Assembly: GCA_025266875.1 (NCBI GenBank)
Contig: JALLLT010000030.1
Span: 1-64,000, forward strand
Reading direction: 5' to 3'
DNA from: Fennellomyces sp. T-0311
Taxonomy: Eukaryota > Mucoromycota > Mucoromycetes > Mucorales > Lichtheimiaceae
DNA: 64,000 nt
Below, piece after piece: positions 35,401-47,272 of the stretch. The notes below the pieces were generated by a model. It saw nothing but the letters and a program-made list of their open reading frames with translations. It had not been told where the DNA came from and did no database searches. The position numbers and the translations under genes are program-made. Each line of letters starts with the position of its first letter. Position 1 is the first letter of the stretch.

Positions 35401-37545
35401 GAAGAATTATGTGTAGTGTGACGCAATCCAAAGATGTGAACGTAAGATGAATGGCAGCAGCGTTGATAGTTATCGAAGTATCGGTGATTACTCCAATAAT
35501 GAATGGAACGATGATGGGCGTTTACGGATCAGAAAGGAAAGGAAATCAAGGCAATATGCGTACCTACGACTCGGAACGGGCGTGGACCTCCGGTCAGTGG
35601 TCATACCTAAGCACCGAAGACCGACCAGCATCTTGTAACAGGCAAGACTGCTGGACTGTACTCAAAAACAATGACTTACGCAGAACATGATCGCTCAATA
35701 TTAAACGCGATTAGAAGCTGCATATTATTAATTTCATGTTTATAATCATAAAGCCTACAATCAAATTCAATGTATGCGAGAGGACAAAAGTCAACAAGTG
35801 CTATTGTTTCTCTGTTTCTCACTTTGTACGACGAAAACAGTTGTTCTCGTCAGAACTGCTTGGCTACATTAAGCGTATCCTTCGACAGCAAGTCATTAGA
35901 ACTTGTTGGCTTGCTACGATTTCATATATATTAAGTTTAATTTATCTATATGTAGCTTCTTTGAATTGAGCTTCTGGCTGACAATCCAATCTGCAAAATG
36001 TTATCTGTAAACATCCCCAGGTGGGCGTCTCTATTTGGCCAATGTTTCTGCCTGATGCCCGTCAAGGTCGGTCTAAATCGGTCAGTCTTCCGATCTTCCC
36101 ACCGGATCCCTCGAACCCTGCTTCTATTGTATCCAGATGCTCCTGCTTATCACCTTGTTTTTCTGCTGCTATACCAAACCCTTGATGCTATTGTTGTGGT
36201 GTATTCGTGTTATGAAGCTACCACAAACTGCTGTCACTGCGACAAGGATTTATGGGGAAGTTGCTACTGAAATGTAAAAAGGAAATTTAAAATAAAGGAA
36301 AAGGGTTAAATCGTTCCATAGGGTAGTTAATACGTTACGCAGTAGTTCCCGATTGGGCTTATGTAATGCCAACTGCGATGTGAGTCTTAGTCCTAAAGAT
36401 TGAGAACAGCGGTTCCTCGGAACAGGCTTATGAGTCTCGGTAGGATATAAGAGTCTTAAAAAGAATAGTCCGGTAATCGGAACACAAGAAAAATAAGCAA
36501 TTGAAAACTAATTGTCAAAAAGTGAAAGAGAAAGAGAACATGTTTTTGTTGAAGAATCAGAATTTGGCTATTTATATGGTCTAACTAATGTAGTTTCTAA
36601 CTATGCATTGTAACTGAGTACATTGCAGGGTGAATTTGGATATCTTTTCGTTGCCTGGCCAAGGGCATTGTTACTGTCTATATTGTGAGGTTACTTGTGA
36701 AAAGGTTGCGTAATTTTTAATGGCATCGCGTTACCATGGACGGTGCATTGTAATGGTACACTGTGATCTGTTCCGCTCAACGGGGCGATATTTATTTTTA
36801 CAAGCTAAATACAAATTTGGAAGGATGGTTCTAAGTAAACTCTTTGCCTTGGTATTAACCTCTTTTAGTCACTTGTCGATGTCTTGTCAATGTGTATACT
36901 AGAATATCCACTACCTTAAGTACTGCTATTTATTGTTTGTAACAATATATGTGAATGTTTTTTGTACTAATAATTATAAATACATTTGATAACTTTGGAA
37001 AGGGAGCAAAGAAGAAAGTCAAGAGGGCTATTTTTCCATGCCGTTCAAAAAGCGGCGCAACGCTATATTTCAAGTTGTGCTCTGTAAATATTTAACTTCA
37101 TTGTATCCCACAAAATGCTCTGGTAAAGTTTTGCATTTTATTGTGCGCGTAGTAGTCACTAACGAAGACTTCAGATACAAACAAATGCAGATAAATTATT
37201 TGGCGTGTGTTTATTGTCGTTCCTTAATACATTATTACCCACATACGTATGGGACTTATTGCTTACATTGGCCATTGCTAGTGTTTTGACTGGGTCAAGC
37301 TACAGACCATCAATAAACGATCAATCCCTTTCTATATAATAAAACAGTATACACCGTCCAAAAGAAGTATTGTAATCAAATCATTATCCGCTGGCAAAAT
37401 CGAAATTAAAAACATTACGTATATTATACGATAGCCTTGCTTCGTCATGAAAGACAAACATATATCCATATAATAGTAATGAAAACGCATAAATTTATTT
37501 ATTTTTTGCCATAAAGTGTACAGAGGGGAAAATATTCCGGGTAAA
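32452..37545. other. AT-rich gene-poor region
   Basis: 5.1 kb with no gene I can support. The longer frames (34357-34614 and 34960-35331 on minus, 35451-35690 and 35998-36270 on plus) have no recognisable motif and no convincing splice links. The 34.4-35.3 kb minus-strand pair might be exons of an unknown or decayed gene. The first kilobase probably holds the CCH1 promoter. Confidence 0.45.
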
Positions 37546-38976
37546 TTATTGGGCAAGGTTACGCTTGGCAAGGTCGTCCTCGTGCTTAGATTTGCTATTA
37601 GGGTCGAGGTAGGGCTTTTCGGCCTATTATGAGTATACGTTAATATGATGGAAATTTCAATTACGGACCTAGTAAATCTTTATCTTACCTGAGGAGTTAC
37701 ACGGAAGCCATGGCGAGCACCTTCATCGAGGTAGTCAAAAATGGCGTTATGGGCAGTGACTCGGTTGTCTAGAATAGTAATCAGTATACAGCACATGGTA
37801 AATTCTCGTCAGCAGCATTTACCCCAAACAGCAACGCTGTCTTCTTCCCAACGGAAGCGTACTTGGAAATCTAAGCCGCTTTCGATATGATCAAAGAGAA
37901 AGTCAAGGACGGCTTTGGATTCACGGCGGGTCAAGCCGACAATGCTGCGGGTAAAACCAGGTTGGATGTAGAGGGCCTTCCAGCCAGTGACCTTTAATTG
38001 ATAAAATAGCGGTTAGAGCTGATGATTGTCAAAGATAAGCGTCTTTACGTACAGGGTGTGTACGGACAACAGGATGAACTGCATTCCAGGTCTTGCGGCG
38101 GACAGTATGACCTTGTGCATTGGCTTGTTGGACTTGTTCCTCACCAGAGTGGACAGCTTCCAATCCTTCAACAAACTTCTTCCACGCGGGAGAAAGACGG
38201 TCGTAAGCACTGTAACCCGAGGACCACATGGTATCACCACCGGTCTTGGGAAGCAAATCAATCTTGAGGAGAGTCAATCCTGGGGGCTGCTTCTCGTAGG
38301 AAACATCAGAGTGCCAGCCTATGTGAAACAGGTGTGAGTTTCTGCTGCCTTACAGATCGCATTGGATCCTACCATCGCCAGCACTGCGGTTCTCAAAGTA
38401 GTTCTTGGGAGTCTTGGTATCGAAGTAAACAACGTGAATTTCGGGAAGACCCTCGGGATGGCCAAAGGTGTTGTGGACGTGGCTAGAAACCAAGAAGTGT
38501 TAGCACATTTTACGAATGCTCCTTTCACCTTATAGCTTACAGAGGGCCATAGTGCTTGCCGAACTCAATAGCTTGATGGACATTGATGTCTTGCTTACGG
38601 AAAAAAACAACACCGCGCTCGGCTACCAAAAGCGCCAAGTCGTCCTTTTGCTTGTCAGTGAGCTGAGAAAGCTGGAGACCGTGAATTTCAGTGCCAATCT
38701 GAGGGGTCAAGTCGAAAATCTTTTCTGCATTATCGTACAAGGAAGCTTTCTTGGGGTCAGCACGATGACCGGGATCTTTGTGCTCGAATTCAGCAAGTTC
38801 TTCATACTATAGCAAGTTGTGTGAATATTTTGCGAGAATTAGAAGACCAAATAAATTCTTACTTTGGTTTCGGGGTAGACAAGGTAGCGACCCTTCTCAC
38901 GCGCCAACTGCTTCAAGTCGATCTTCTCAATTCCTTGGGTGACTTCGGAAATCAATTCAGAGTTTGGTGGAGACAT
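37546..38976 (-). CDS. TauD/TfdA-type Fe(II)/2-oxoglutarate dioxygenase
   Basis: Family of taurine/sulfonate dioxygenases, which release sulfite from organosulfonates as a sulfur source. Seven exons (38976-38863, 38806-38541, 38482-38373, 38318-38053, 37991-37823, 37768-37689, 37623-37546) total 1,083 nt, or 360 residues. The iron site is visible: GWHSDVSYE (His and Asp, about residue 165), the distal His in DNRVTAHNAIFDY, and the 2-oxoglutarate Arg in ARHGFRVTP near the C-terminus. Also typical are RGVVFFRKQDI and FGKHYGPLHVH near residue 100-125 and GGDTMWSSGYSAYDRLS after the iron motif. There is no signal peptide, so it is cytosolic. Yeast Jlp1 is the best-known fungal relative. The actual substrate (taurine, other sulfonate, or alpha-keto acid-type) cannot be decided from the sequence. 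Confidence 0.92.
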
Positions 38977-39433
38977 ATTTGAAATAGAATGATCTGTATG
39001 ATAATGTAGTATAAATGGTTGTTGAGAAGGCTCTTTATATATAAGCTCTTTCGAGCGCAAGTGCGCGACTTTGCGAAAGGGGAGTCACTGATGGCGCAAT
39101 TTGTGTTCTCACGTTACTACAGTGGGTATTTTGGAACATTGGGAGGAAAATATTATCTGTGTATGCAGAGAGTTATCTCGCCTGATAATCAGCAATTGCG
39201 TAATATGTTTCAGCAAGTCGCAACGGCACACATACCTTACTTGACCAGTCACCTAAACTGGCTGGTACTTTGTACTCTCATGGGAACAAAATTGCGCAAC
39301 AAGACCCGTGAATGATGAAAGTACAAGCTGTGAGTATTCAAATAATAATAGAAGTATAGTCCATATTATACATAGTCCTTTATATTTATTCTGGGAAAAC
39401 GACGATAAAATATATGTCTGTGCGGCAGACCTG
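38977..39433. other. Intergenic
   Basis: About 460 bp between the TauD start and the end of the first polygalacturonase gene. A TATATATA-like stretch lies at 39036-39042 on minus. No coding features. Confidence 0.5.
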
Positions 39434-40983
39434 CTACCAAACTGGCAAGGGACCGGAGGTAATTTCGCAGCCAATACCAATGTCCTTAGAATCATCAATA
39501 TTGTTGCAAACGTATGTGGGAGCACCTGATGGCGGGGATACGTCAATATTTTCTGCATACAAATCTTTGCAGGGAGTTCCTTCTGGGCAATCAAAAATAA
39601 CGACATTGTTGTCGTAGCTTCCTGTTGTAGTACCCTTAAATCCGCTGAAACGAATATTGCTGACCTCAATAAGTGATGGTCCCGGGTACCCTTCGCATCC
39701 ACCGTCGTCAGTATATTCATCAGGATTGCAAGGATAATGAGAGTGGATCCAAATGGGCAGGCGAACGTTGTTTACTTAAGTATTGTAAAAGAAAGGATTA
39801 GATTTCCCCCGCATTTTCGGGGGAAAAATTGCGCCGAGATAACAGCAGGGGAACTTACCTGTAAAATCGGTTGCGAAAAAGTTTTTGACGTAGCCCGATG
39901 AACCGGCAGGGTAAAACTACATTGTTGTCAAGATGAGCACAAAATGATTAAATTATTACGTGCTCTTGTGTTACCAACGTGCCTTAATCTGCGCAACTGC
40001 CCAACAGTCTTCACAAGTTATTCTTGTCATGGAAATATCAGATACAACATTATAATCGGCGCCCTTTCCGAGACTTCCAACCGAAAATCCATGGCCTCCT
40101 TTACAGTAAACGTCTTCAGCGGTAACAAATGTCGTGCCTTCAAACAAGTACTTGTTTAGAACAATGTAGACGAAACCCCGCTCAGTTCACTATCAGACCA
40201 TTCTTGAATGCTATGCAATCATCCTGGTTATAGATATCGACATTGCTAAAGTACAATTGCGTGCTATCGTGCAAGTCGAAGCCATCAGTATTTTTGGGTG
40301 GGTTTTCCGTATCGCTCTCGGCTGTCAAAGTAAGATCTGTGAAGTTCACATTCACGCAGTTTCTGTCAAAAAAGCCGCATTAGCCATTTTATGCCTTCCG
40401 GATATGGTAATTATGCGTTTACCGAACATTGAAAAAGTTGTTGCACGGTTGTTCCAACTTGATACTACTGATCACAGAATCTTCCAATCGGATACCCAAC
40501 AAGGCAAACCGATCGTCAAGTTCTTTCGAGTCGTACCACCCTTGACCACTTCCGATGATGCGACTGCCATCGCCCTCTGGATCTCCTTTCAAGGTGACAC
40601 CTGAGCCTTCAAGCCAAATCCAGTTATCGGTACCAGCTGCTTTCTGGTATTCCATTGATGTGGGTAGAACAAGGTTTCCGATCAAGTTAATGGTAACATC
40701 TTCTAAGCCGTTTTTATTTATAGGTTGCAGTAACTATAGTAAATAGTAATGGACTTAGGTTTTTAACGTAAAATACATTTTTTATTAATCACTATACCTG
40801 GTAGTCTCCAGAGGGGATTGTGATAGTGCCACCTGAGCCACACTTCTCTAAAGCCTCAAGGATTTGGGGGGTATCATCACCACCTGAGGGCTTGTCGAGT
40901 GTACAATCGGCTGCTGTAGCCTTACCAGCGAAAACAGCTGTTAACGTTACCAACGTCCATAATCTGTGTCTCATGTATTTCAT
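39434..40983 (-). CDS. Secreted GH28 polygalacturonase, copy A
   Basis: Glycoside hydrolase family 28 pectinase (exo-polygalacturonase-like), secreted. The signal peptide is in MKYMRHRLWTLVTLTAVFAG, cut before ADCTLDKPSGG. Read over about seven exons, the parallel beta-helix motifs are NTDGFDLHDS, NQDDCIAF with the two catalytic Asp, and GGHGFSVGSLGKG. The fourth motif, normally RIK, reads AQIKAR: Gln replaces the Arg that binds substrate in characterised polygalacturonases. The C-terminus ends CEITSGPLPVW. Cysteines CEDC and C..D match those of copy B. It lies in tandem with copy B on the same strand, suggesting duplication. The QIK change could mean altered specificity or reduced activity. 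Confidence 0.88.
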
Positions 40984-41961
40984 GTTGTGTATATAGTAGA
41001 AAGATGTGATGACAGATTTCAAATATTCGATGGGATACTTATATATATATATATATATATGTACAGGAATATTTTCGCTCTGTGCTATAGTGCATAATAT
41101 ACTTGTACATCTGTTGGATCCTATGCATTTACCTGGTTCTAATACATATTGAGTAGGATCTCAATCAAGCTTATTCGGCTTATAGGAAGATTATTTTTTT
41201 TACCTTATGCGCCACTGTACGTGAGAAACCGGTTGATTATCCAAGGACTTCCCACATGAAAGGCATGAACTTGTCAGTACATGTGTAGGCAAAATAGGAA
41301 GATCGGTTATACTTATTAATTACCGTAACATGATAGGTCCGACTCTTCGTGCATTTGTCCTACATTATCATATCTATGTCAAATTTTCCTATAAGCATGT
41401 GAAACTTCGCCCATTTACCAAGTAAAAGGAGGTCGCGACTTCATACGTGATCCCAAATCTCCATATTCCCGATAACGCATATATGAGTAATAGTCTTGGC
41501 GTATGTGATACAAATGCTGACATGATCAATCGTTTTATTTGAAGATCAGTTCACCATCTACGTACACGGTAATTAATCTTATATATGCGGGAAAACAGAA
41601 GCTCTCCAAACATCCCCAAGGTACTACTAAGGGTTTTTAGGCATATAATATTATGTTCTACTCAGTAACAAACTGCATATGGATAGCAATACCATTGACT
41701 AACTAACATTAAACTAGGTATATTTGTACTCCTCACAACGGTAAAATCCACCCGTTCGAACAAATGGGAACTCCTTTGAATAAGAACGTGTAATAAAATG
41801 CTTAAGATAAAAAAAATAGGTACATAGTGATCAGCTACATATGCTTCTCTAATATAAAGCAAATGATAATACGTATTTTGTACCTTTAAAATAATTTATA
41901 TGTAATCTTTTTTATTACTCAAAAAATGGGTAGCTACCAAGGCTTGTCGCTAAGACATGAG
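40984..41961. other. Intergenic between the two polygalacturonase genes, with (TA)n
   Basis: Includes a TA tract at 41039-41060, 56 bp upstream of the copy A start codon and so within its promoter. No gene seen in the rest. Confidence 0.55.
41039..41060. repeat. (TA)n microsatellite in promoter
   Basis: About 11 TA units just upstream of polygalacturonase copy A, where a TATA box would be expected. Confidence 0.85.
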
Positions 41962-43527
41962 TTAAGTATCCCACTCAGATGCTGGTGTACAGTCAAGACC
42001 AGCGGTGGCATTATTTGAAAGATGTTCGCAGAGATAGATGGATTTCAGCGATGGATCATAGGGAACAAGGTCAATTCCATCAAAAGTGAACTCTTCGCAG
42101 GGCGCCTCAGCTGAGCAAACAATGGATGCCATGATCTGACCTGCTTTTTTACTACCACCGCCAGTGACATTTTGGAAAAGAATGTTTGATATTTGTAGTT
42201 TAGCGGGATCGGTATTACACTCAGCTTCTGGGATATTGAAGTAGCATTGATCAATTAGGATAGGATTGTCTGAAAAATCCGCAGTTAATGGTTTGTAATG
42301 CTATTCGATTGTTCTTTATATACCCGAGTTAGTCACGTGGAAGTCAATGTAAGACACGTTTTGGACATAGCCAAGCGAGGATCGTGGCCACTGAAAAATC
42401 TTGATTAAATGATTTTGCCAATAAAGTTCAGTAAAATAGTTACCGTTTTGATGCGTGCTCCATTTTGGCAGTTATCGCAAGTGACATTTTTGACGTACAT
42501 ATTTGATACGTAGTCTGGAAGTTCCGGAATGTTACCAAGAGAGCCCTATGTAGTACACGGTGAGATGGTGACCCGAAATTTTCCTTTGCATTTCTCCCGT
42601 CTACGTACAACAGAGATACCATGCGAGCCATTGCAATATAGGTTCTCGATATGGATATCGGTGGTGTCTAAGATAATAAAGATTAGACATAAAATTTCAT
42701 TATTTGGTATCCAAAGATATACTTGTTTTGATAGAGACACAGTCATCCGAGTTGTTGATGTGGGAATTAATAATTGTAATTCCCTCTACCTCACTGGTGT
42801 CCCAGCCATCTGTATTATGAGGCTACACGTATACGTATAAAATTAACTTTTGGGTACTGCCGTCGATCGCATTAATGGTATACACTTACTTTTTCGCCGT
42901 ACTTGTCGTCAATATCTTCAATAAAGATATCCTCGAAAACAACATTCTTGGATTTATGAACGTAGAAGTTCCAATTGGGCGAGTTGATCAGCTTCATACC
43001 ACGAACATCCAGGTTTTCCACTATAAAGGTCATCATCACCGGTCGGTTGCTCGGAAGAGGATCCAAATGCCACCATTCTTCTCCTGAACCGTATAATTGT
43101 CCACCATTACCAGTCACTTTGACATTTTTGCCTTGGATCAAGAAGAAAGTACTCACACCTTGAACACCACCCGGAACAGGTGGGGTTGTGTCGTTATAGA
43201 CCCTTCAGCAGTTTGAATAAGAGCCGAGTACACATAAAGCTTAAATTTTTAGCGTACTTACATGTTAAATGGATATGTCAAGTCACCATCAAAGATGATT
43301 TCGACGTTGCTGAGTTCGGGAGTAGTAATCACATCCCCCAGTACATAGTTCTTGCCCTTGGAAAACACAACGCGACCACCATCTTTGCACATTTCAAATG
43401 CATCCATAATGGCAGGCGAGTCATCCTTTCCATTATGTTTAACTTGACATTTTCTTCGTGGCGCAGCGGCAGCCTGAGTTGCAAGCAACAATGTTGCCAA
43501 AGCAGATAATGCGCTGAGTACTTTCAT
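41962..43527 (-). CDS. Secreted GH28 polygalacturonase, copy B
   Basis: A secreted pectin-degrading enzyme of family GH28. The signal peptide is in MKVLSALSALATLLLATQAA, before APRRKCQVKHN. About seven exons, the first 43527-43262. All four active-site motifs are intact: HNTDGWDTSE (NTD), NNSDDCVSIK (DD), GSHGISV followed by GSLGNIP (the H-G motif), and GARIKTW (RIK). Other regions, such as GKNVKVTGNGGQLYGSGEEW and NSPNWNFYVHKSKNV, are typical of the beta-helix core. The SHG rather than GHG variant and N-terminal KDDSPAIMDAFEMC resemble Rhizopus-type exo-polygalacturonases. The C-terminus ends CTPASEWDT. The upstream region 43528 onward is AT-rich. Endo or exo action cannot be fixed by eye. 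Confidence 0.92.
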
Positions 43528-44649
43528 TTGAAACAGGTTATGGTTGTGAAAGAAAATCGACAACTCCAAACAGCTATCCACAAGTCTCGTTTATAAAGAG
43601 GGATGTATCTCAGCAAATCGCTGCGCTTCCCTTTTCTCACGTACGCGTACCTGCAGTAACCAATTAGTTAGCGATAATTCCAAACAGAGCTATTTTCCGA
43701 ACCAATTTTCATGTAAGAATAGCCCTAATGTCCGTAAATGTAACGCGCTCACTTGCTTTAACACTTTGTGTGTGCGAAACTGTCCAAGGTCACTTCGAGA
43801 TCGTGCGCGGTATTTAAGGCATCATAAAGTAACGGGGTATTTACAGAACCGCCTTGTAGAGCCCTACTTCTCGGATTTCATTGCAGGATATTATGTGTTT
43901 ATGGAGTCCTTATTCCCCGGATTACATCACCCGAGAAAACATTAACACCTTCTTATCTGCTCACCCAATACTCGGTATAAATGAGATAACTCGCCAGTAA
44001 TCTATTTGAATCCAAGAAGTATGGATTCGGTATTATATTTTGTCCTTATGCGTCCAAATCTACAATGGCGATTAACTATTTGGATTATCCCCGACGCACA
44101 AGGCATATTTGGTCTTTTGACAGTTGCTGATCGGCGAAATTAATGGAAGAAAGGATAATTGTCACAATTATAGGTATATTTGAGAATCTAAGACCAAGTG
44201 TTTCACAAATAGATTTTAATGTGCAACTGATGAATATGAGATTGTCAGAAACACATGACTTGGCACTTTATAAGGTCCTTTCAAGTAATATTGCACTGAC
44301 TGACAACAGCAGTCAACATTGGTAACCAGATGTATCGTTGACACAGCAACCAATTTGGGTGGATGCACGAAACATATTAGGACTGATTAACATGTGATTT
44401 TCTGAATGGTGGGCGAAAATGTCTAGCAGTATAGCGGGTTTTTCCATGCTATGCAGGATACCCAGATTTCAGAATGTTTAATTGATGAATCGTTGTATCA
44501 ATGTGCCGAGGGATATTTGAACACAGTGGGCGAGGAATCAAAGCGTGGAAAGAGGGTGCAAGGGGTTGCATAACGGCATATTAAGAGGAAGTAAAAAGAG
44601 GACAGCCAAGTCAAACATAAAGATACAACAACATATCGTATGCTACAAA
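43528..44649. other. Intergenic
   Basis: About 1.1 kb; promoter of polygalacturonase copy B and 3' flank of the SAP gene. The only longer frame (44143-44325) has no recognisable content. Confidence 0.5.
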
Positions 44650-47272
44650 CTATCTCGACCCATTGCCTTGCTGGCTTTCGTGGTATCGATTAAAGTTTTC
44701 CAGGTGATCAAACAGCATCATATCTGCTGTGGCGCCCATGTCGGTGGACATATAGCCAGAGCCTTCCATCGATTGCAAGCCGACGGTGGGATCTCCGAAG
44801 CCTTGGCCGGCAAGGACAGCGAGGACGTCTTCGCGTGTAAATCCATCTGGGATATCGAAATCGAAAGAGGTATCTGATATATTTGCTATGATACGGGTTA
44901 ATGCTTGTGTCGTAATGCCAACTTAACTCCACGTGCTTACCATTTCTTAGGAAAGAGCTACCTGCTGGATCCGTATCCACTCCTTCCATTTTTATCGGTT
45001 CGGCGCGCATAGACATTGTATCCTCCTGCTTAATGCAGTCCTCGGTTTGTCCCATCGCAAAATCGTCGAACGGGTCACGATCGTCGTCTCTATCGGGAGT
45101 GGCAAGCGCAGATGATGTAAAGGGTGCATATGTTTTCGGCCTGCCGTTGGTTCCATATGTGTTGTGATAGGATGGACGGGCACGGGATGTGAATGAAGAT
45201 GAGAGTGGTGAACCGTTGCTTAAGCTACCCGGAGACGACGACACAGCGTTGATGGGCATTGATGATGAGTAGGCGGAGCTCTGTGGCTGGAGCTTTGGCG
45301 ATGCTGAGCTCATGCGTGGTGATCCGGGGGTTGCATAGGGAGAGTATCGGCGTGGGTGTTGAGGCGGTGAGCCAATGTGCATATTGGCAATTGACCGGTT
45401 GAGTGAATGCGTAACAGAGCCTGGCGAGCCTGGGGGGAGGAACATGGATGAATTTGGCATGGATGAAGGGCTTCCAGCCAGTAAGGGAGACTGTGGCAGC
45501 GTCGCAACGGAGGCGTGGGTCGTTAAGGGAGAGCTGCCCTGGTACGACAGAGGGCGCCCTGACTCGCTGCTCTTGTTCATGGATGACAGCGGCGGCTGCG
45601 AATGGCGATGCGCCTTACCGCTCTTGACCGCCCTGATCAACTCCCGTTCATCCTGAAGCCTCTGCAGTAGAACAGCCTTTTTTCCAGTTGCCGGCTTGCC
45701 ACGCTGTCTCAGCATATCCTTTAACTCTGACACGGTGATATCGTCAAAATTGACCTTCTCCAGCTGTTCGTCAAGCTTGCGCTGATGTTGCTCAGCATCC
45801 AACGGTTGAGGAACTGATGCACGTTGCACACGCTGTATTTGGATGGGCATTGTCCGAGAAGGGAAGTTGACGGTCTGGTTTGTTGTTGACGGGCTTTTGG
45901 ACGCTGACCTGGCGTTATTGCCTCCCCCCTTGGTATCCTGACCTTTCCGTGATGGCGAGGCGCTGCCCTGCAACGACGGGTCAGGAGTCAACGATATTTG
46001 CGGACTTGACATGATGAAATCGTTGTCAAAATCGCTTGTGGTCGAGAAAGTTGGCACTGACGTCCCGAGTGTTGATGGTTGCACGTGGGCTGCTGAGCTG
46101 CCAGAAAATGACGACGGCGTTGCTATGGCAGCCGACCTGCCACTTGGCTTCTGTATGGTTTGCTGGTTGCCAGGTTTCCGCGCATACGTCACTCTGAACC
46201 TGGCCTGTAGTTCGTTCTGCCTTCGCTGATGGTCAACTTCGGAAGGAACCGACGAGGATACTGGCCTGCTGTTATGTGACATGATGCCCTTGATAGGGAT
46301 AGGACTGCTTGTTCGCTTTGACCTTGCATTTGCAGCCGAGCCGCTCGAGCGCTTCTGCTGAAGCTTTGTCATCTTGTTGAATGTTGGCTGCTCCCATGTC
46401 TGCTGGATCCTGGCCTCTGGGGCAGGGGTTGCTGGCGAGAACGATAACCGAGTCCGATCAGCTGCGGCGAAGGAACTGTCAAGTGACGGAGCTTGGTGCG
46501 AGGAGGTCACATTGATGTCGTTATAGTTCGAATCTTTGTCGGCTTTGCCATCCGAAGAGGTTTCATCAAGCATCGCTGACAGATTAGATCGCATCGTTGC
46601 AGACGTATCTGCGTCGCCTTCAGTTTCGTGCATCCCGTTGGCAATCCCACTGTCTTCTTCTTCTTGTCGCATGTACATCATTCGCTGCTGTTCCTGCAGT
46701 AGCTGCTGCTGTCGTACAAAATTCGGGTCGGAAAAGAGGATCGCTTGTTGGTCCCGCTGACCGAGTGCCGTGAATGCATTTAGTATAGCAGCTTCTGCTT
46801 CATGCTGCCTGTTATCTGGCGACAGCGACAGGTGCTGCTGCTGATGTTGCTGCTGGGAGAAGAAGGCGTTTTGGTTTGGCTGGTTCCAGCCCAGGTAAGC
46901 TGACAGGTCCCTGTGGGTGTCCAAGTCCTGCGCTAACCTGTCTTGCTCTTCTTGCTCGTCTAGCCCTCTTGCCAAGTGCATATCGTATTCTTGACCAGCA
47001 AGTGACAAAAGGGGATCGTTCAGGTAAGAAGAATCAAATGACTGCGCTGCGTCATTGCTGTTGAATGGAAAGTAAAGCGAACTGTCTGTCGTTGACTGAT
47101 GCTGCATTGCGTTGCTCTGGGAGCCTGACGATGGATCACTGTGTTGCAGGTAAAGTTGGAATGGGTCGCCGTCTACGTGCGAGCCCTTGTCTTTGTTGTG
47201 GTGGTGATTGGTTGGAATTGGCCTGTTGCCGTGATGATCGCTGTTGGAATTGCCATTATCGTAATAGAACAT
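44650..47272 (-). CDS. SAP-domain nuclear protein, Gln/Ser-rich
   Basis: Two exons (47272-44941 and 44873-44650, intron 44874-44940) give 851 residues. A SAP DNA-binding motif sits at about residues 500-545 (FDDITVSELKDMLRQRGKPA then GKKAVLLQRLQDE), preceded by a helix and followed by basic KAHRHSQPP. The rest is disordered: His/Asn-rich start, Gln tracts (QQQHQQQHL, QQQLLQEQQ), and many Ser-Pro sites. Near the C-terminus a short acidic-aromatic part (FDFDIPDGFTREDVLAVL) could be an activation region. The architecture resembles transcription cofactors or chromatin-associated factors, but no named ortholog is evident to me. Ser-Pro density suggests proline-directed phosphorylation. Confidence 0.85.
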
